A DNA stretch of 64,000 nucleotides from Solibacillus daqui (GTDB taxonomy: Bacteria; Bacillota; Bacilli; Bacillales_A; Planococcaceae): the NCBI RefSeq assembly GCF_028747805.1, contig NZ_CP114887.1, positions 3,142,001 to 3,206,000 of the forward strand. Direction: 5' to 3'. The notes beneath the pieces were generated by a model. It did not search any database. It was not told the origin of the DNA and saw only the letters and a list, made by a program, of their open reading frames with translations. Position numbers and translations under genes: made by a program. This document shows positions 61,346-64,000 of this stretch, in pieces. Numbering within the stretch: position 1 is the stretch's first letter; every line of letters starts with the position of its first letter.

Positions 61346-62668
61346 TTGTACAAAATATTAATCTTTTCTACGGAGTATTCTTACGTTTGGATGGAGAAAA
61401 TTAAGCAGCTAAAATTTGATAATGTGGCATTTGATTTTTATTTTTATCACTCATTAACTGAACTAGAAAATTTATTTGTGGAGCATGCAAATAAGTATGA
61501 TGGCATTGCATTTAGCGGTCAGATACCCTATTTACATATTCAAAGTAAGCTTCCTAACGAGGCTAATTTTATACCCCGAACGTTTTTTGATATTTTACAA
61601 AGGGATTTTTATTATAAAATGGCTGAAATTCAGTATAAAGACCCGAGTTTTTCTTGGAAGGAATCTGTTATTGATTTTATCTACAATGAAAATAATTATT
61701 TGGACTTAAAAAATTGGCTACCACAGGAAGATTTCCCATATATTTTAAGTGATACAATCGACATATTCGGTCATCCAGATGCTTATGATATTGTAAGTAA
61801 TCGCCATCTATCGCTGTGGCGAGAAAAGAAAGTACGCTATTCCTTTACGCGCTTAACGAATCTACATCACTATTTAAAAGATGATAATATTGAGCCGATC
61901 TTAGTCGTACCAACTAAATATAGTATGTCCATTACGTTAACGAAGCTAATAAAGGAAATTGAACTAGTACAGTTAACAAATAGCCAAGTCGTAACGGGTC
62001 ACCTTATTTTCTCAGCAGCTCAAAATGATGCACATGAAATTGAATATCGCCAAATCGCATTATATAAAGCGATTTTAGATTTTAATCGTGAACTCGGTAT
62101 TCCATTAATCACCTTTAAAAGCGCGATTCATTATGAAATTATTACGAATTACATCGATTTGTTAACAATCACAAGCAACTTGAAGTCTTGTTCTCTTACA
62201 AATTTCCTGCAAAAGGAGCTTCCTTTCAAGGTGAAAATTGGATGGGGTATCGGAAAAACATTAGATGAATCACGCTTACAAGCAGAAAAAGCAACGACAT
62301 TTTGTCAAGGTGCATTCACGCAAAGCTATGTGCTGACAAAGGAAAATCAAGCCATTGGTCCACTAGATGGTCAAAGCCAACTTGCGACGACAACGAGTGA
62401 TACCGTATTAAATGAAGTGGCAGAACAGACACATCTTGCGCTATTTCAACTCCAAAAAATTAGCGCTGTGTTGGAGAAATTAAAGACAGATGAAGTCATT
62501 GCGGAAGATTTAGCAGCCCATTTATCAATCTCTATCAGAACGGCAAATCGTATGTTAAATAGATTACATGAAACAGGTTACGCAACTGTATTAGAAAAGA
62601 AACTTTTGCACGTAAAAGGCCGTCCGCCTAAAGTTTATAAGATATCTTTGCATAAAGAGATGGATTAA
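61346..62668 (+). CDS. Transcriptional regulator with sensor-like N-terminus, GGDEF-like fold and C-terminal HTH
   Basis: 440 residues from a TTG with AGGAGG 9 bases upstream. The first 100 residues (MYKILIFSTEYSYVWMEKIKQ...YDGIAFSGQIPYL) look like a periplasmic-binding or receiver-like fold used as an intracellular sensor. About 290-330 reads FKVKIGWGIGKTLDESRLQAEKATTF, the degenerate GGDEF/CdaR-type pattern GxGxTxxESxxQAExA found in CdaR/PucR regulators. The C-terminal 70 residues contain a winged helix (EDLAAHLSISIRTANRMLNRLHETGYATVL). Divergent from the abgT-like operon, hence its probable regulator. Confidence 0.7.
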   Translation: MYKILIFSTEYSYVWMEKIKQLKFDNVAFDFYFYHSLTELENLFVEHANKYDGIAFSGQIPYLHIQSKLPNEANFIPRTFFDILQRDFYYKMAEIQYKDPSFSWKESVIDFIYNENNYLDLKNWLPQEDFPYILSDTIDIFGHPDAYDIVSNRHLSLWREKKVRYSFTRLTNLHHYLKDDNIEPILVVPTKYSMSITLTKLIKEIELVQLTNSQVVTGHLIFSAAQNDAHEIEYRQIALYKAILDFNRELGIPLITFKSAIHYEIITNYIDLLTITSNLKSCSLTNFLQKELPFKVKIGWGIGKTLDESRLQAEKATTFCQGAFTQSYVLTKENQAIGPLDGQSQLATTTSDTVLNEVAEQTHLALFQLQKISAVLEKLKTDEVIAEDLAAHLSISIRTANRMLNRLHETGYATVLEKKLLHVKGRPPKVYKISLHKEMD

Positions 62669-62735
62669 TCTGTATTGGGTGCACAAACAATTTTATTCCA
62701 ATAACCTATTGTTATACCTTTGGGTACGCACGATG

Positions 62736-62780
62736 AATAGCCAACTATCCTAATTTTTTTGCGGATAGTTGGCTATTTTG
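62736..62780 (+). terminator. Terminator after the regulator gene
   Basis: AATAGCCAACTATCC and GGATAGTTGGCTATT are perfect 15-base arms, followed by TTG. The remaining part of this 351-base gap, up to 63019, shows only an AT-rich promoter region. Confidence 0.85.
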
Positions 62781-63019
62781 CACATGTTGCTTGGATACTT
62801 TTTGATCAAGGTATGTAGTTATGTAAAAGTTCCGGCTGTTGATGAATCGGTAATTTTGGCAAACCTATCAATAACATTAATTTGATATTTACACTATATC
62901 TTCATTTATTTAGCACATACAAAAGAGGGAATTTTCATAAGACGCTTTACATACGTTGAACTAAAATGGAAAATTACATTATTCAAGTGACATTACTTTC
63001 ATTGAAAGAGGTGAATTGT

Positions 63020-64000
63020 ATGGAAAAAGACTCAAAGTTGCTAGAACGGATTGATACACTTGAACGAGAACTTCACACATTACGTACAGAAGTGCAGCAT
63101 TTAAAAGAGCATGTAAGGTTCGAGCAAATTGTACCTATTAAAAAAGAGGTAGCAAAAATTATCGTTTCTCCAAAACAGCCCGTCCAAAAAGAAACAACTA
63201 TAGTCCAAGAAAAAGGCGCTCCTAAAAAGGAAAAACGCTCACTTGAAGAAACATTTACAAGGGCATTGCCAAGAATTTTTATGGTCATTTTAGTGCTCGG
63301 TGTTCTGTGGGGCTTGAAGCTTGTGAGTGATTACGGCTTTTTATCAGACAGTATAAAAATAATCGGTGGTTTTGCCTTATCAATTGGTCTCGGTATATGT
63401 GCGTTTATGATGGAGAAAAGGCAAAAAGGATCACGTATTGTCGCCTTATCACTCTATGGTGGTGCATTTATTGTGGGGATTTTAGTGACCGCAGCTGGTG
63501 CCATTTTATATGACGTCCTTAATCTATACGTTGCACTTATTATCGCACTTGTCTACATTGCGTATGGGGTTTGGATTAGTTACGTAAAAGGAAATGAAGC
63601 ATTAACCACTCTCGTTATATTTACCTCTTTATTACTACCGTATTTACTCGAATATATGAAATTTAGCGCACTAATTATCGGTGTTTTCATCGTGTTGCTG
63701 TTCACGTTTGTGCAGGTTGTTATTTGGAAGCATACACAACGCAAAGCACTCTATATCGGGATGGCTTTTTCGATTTTGGCATTTGGAATCGTTTTTATAT
63801 TCCATAGCGAGCAAAACGTCTTTTTCGCACTCGCAATTGTTACGTTATATAGCGTCTTTTTAGGAAGCTTTTTACGCTTATATTCTAGTAAAAGTAAGAA
63901 AAATGCTAGTATGCTATTTAGCTTTACGATCATTATTTTATCACTAATAAACGCGATGCTTTTACAAAAAGAGGTCGCCCTGCTTCTGGTGCTCGTTCTC
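63020..64000 (+). CDS. DUF2339 multi-pass membrane protein (3' partial)
   Basis: ATG 63020 with AGAGGTG 6 bases upstream; 327 codons are open to the window edge. An N-terminal coiled coil (about residues 5-35, LLERIDTLERELHTLRTEV) and a Lys/Pro-rich linker precede tandem hydrophobic helices from about residue 88 onward (PRIFMVILVLGVLWGLKLV, IIGGFALSIGLGICAFMM, LYGGAFIVGILVTAAGAILYD). This is the layout of DUF2339 proteins, large many-helix membrane proteins of unknown role. A mutated copy of its codons for KKEKRSLEETFTRALPRIF lies at 43906-43970. Confidence 0.82.
   Translation, partial: MEKDSKLLERIDTLERELHTLRTEVQHLKEHVRFEQIVPIKKEVAKIIVSPKQPVQKETTIVQEKGAPKKEKRSLEETFTRALPRIFMVILVLGVLWGLKLVSDYGFLSDSIKIIGGFALSIGLGICAFMMEKRQKGSRIVALSLYGGAFIVGILVTAAGAILYDVLNLYVALIIALVYIAYGVWISYVKGNEALTTLVIFTSLLLPYLLEYMKFSALIIGVFIVLLFTFVQVVIWKHTQRKALYIGMAFSILAFGIVFIFHSEQNVFFALAIVTLYSVFLGSFLRLYSSKSKKNASMLFSFTIIILSLINAMLLQKEVALLLVLVL

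Noticed and set aside
1-64000. CRISPR arrays, tRNA or rRNA genes, prophage or intact IS elements
   Set aside because: No regularly spaced repeats, no cloverleaf-like or rRNA-like sequence, and no transposase or phage structural gene was seen.

Overview
The window reads as chromosomal DNA of a low-GC, endospore-forming Gram-positive bacterium. A member of the Planococcaceae close to Solibacillus or Lysinibacillus is the best guess. The support is AT-rich codon use, strong AGGAGG ribosome sites with frequent TTG and GTG starts, a GerB/GerA/GerC germination operon, PdxS/PdxT vitamin B6 synthesis, and an ATP-grasp ligase of the kind that adds D-aspartate to lysine-type peptidoglycan. No rRNA, tRNA, CRISPR array or intact insertion sequence was seen. 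The genus is an inference from gene content and was not tested by comparison.

Layout. 0-7 kb: tail of an MFS exporter; an ECF sigma factor with its membrane partner and a recognisable ECF promoter; a C39-like protease; and a germination receptor operon in the order B-A-C. 7-17 kb: 5'-3' exonuclease, histidine ammonia-lyase, AarF-type membrane kinase with an OsmC protein, ATP-grasp ligase, a DUF4003 protein, SstT and a bile-acid-symporter-family carrier. 17-24 kb: a 1694-residue soluble protein fusing a pseudokinase, an AAA ATPase, a helical-repeat region, GAF and histidine kinase, led by a tiny ORF and a 111-residue ORF; then small genes. 24-33 kb: ADP-ribosylglycohydrolase, two tandem CNNM/HlyC membrane proteins with matching RNA hairpins at their starts, a structured intergenic element, a divergent hydrolase/ring-cleavage dioxygenase pair, a Fic toxin with a small antitoxin, and a Ser/Thr kinase coupled to a small basic serine-rich peptide. 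33-44 kb: YceI protein with two MhqR-like operators, YxjI-like, NlpC/P60 and MCP genes, pdxST, and housekeeping or unknown genes. 44-56 kb: an erythromycin-esterase-like lipoprotein, a palindromic intergenic repeat, an ABC exporter with its two-component system, a pseudogene of an SbcC-like ATPase, a Pyr4/PaxB-like membrane terpene cyclase homologue, and a TetR-centred cluster (YtcJ amidohydrolase, APC permease, TetR, SMR pair). 56-64 kb: an AbgT-type transporter with two M20 peptidases, a divergent regulator, and the start of a DUF2339 membrane protein.

Working together. Three regulatory circuits can be read directly. (1) The TetR protein probably controls itself, the SMR exporter pair and the APC permease/amidohydrolase operon: TGAmTGA-N3-TCATTCA palindromes abut the -10 box of all three promoters. 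(2) yceI has a near-consensus sigma-A promoter followed by two copies of a palindrome matching the remembered MhqR (quinone/catechol stress) operator, while an MhqD/MhqA-like enzyme pair lies 3 kb away. (3) The ABC exporter operon is preceded by GTTTAAA boxes spaced 11 and 23 bp apart, as expected for the OmpR-type regulator encoded beside it. The least ordinary items are the pseudokinase-histidine kinase fusion, the terpene-cyclase-like protein, the kinase-coupled serine-rich peptide and the hairpin-spaced start sites of the two CNNM genes. All coordinates, motifs and start choices come from reading the sequence; family names come from memory of the families and no database search was possible.
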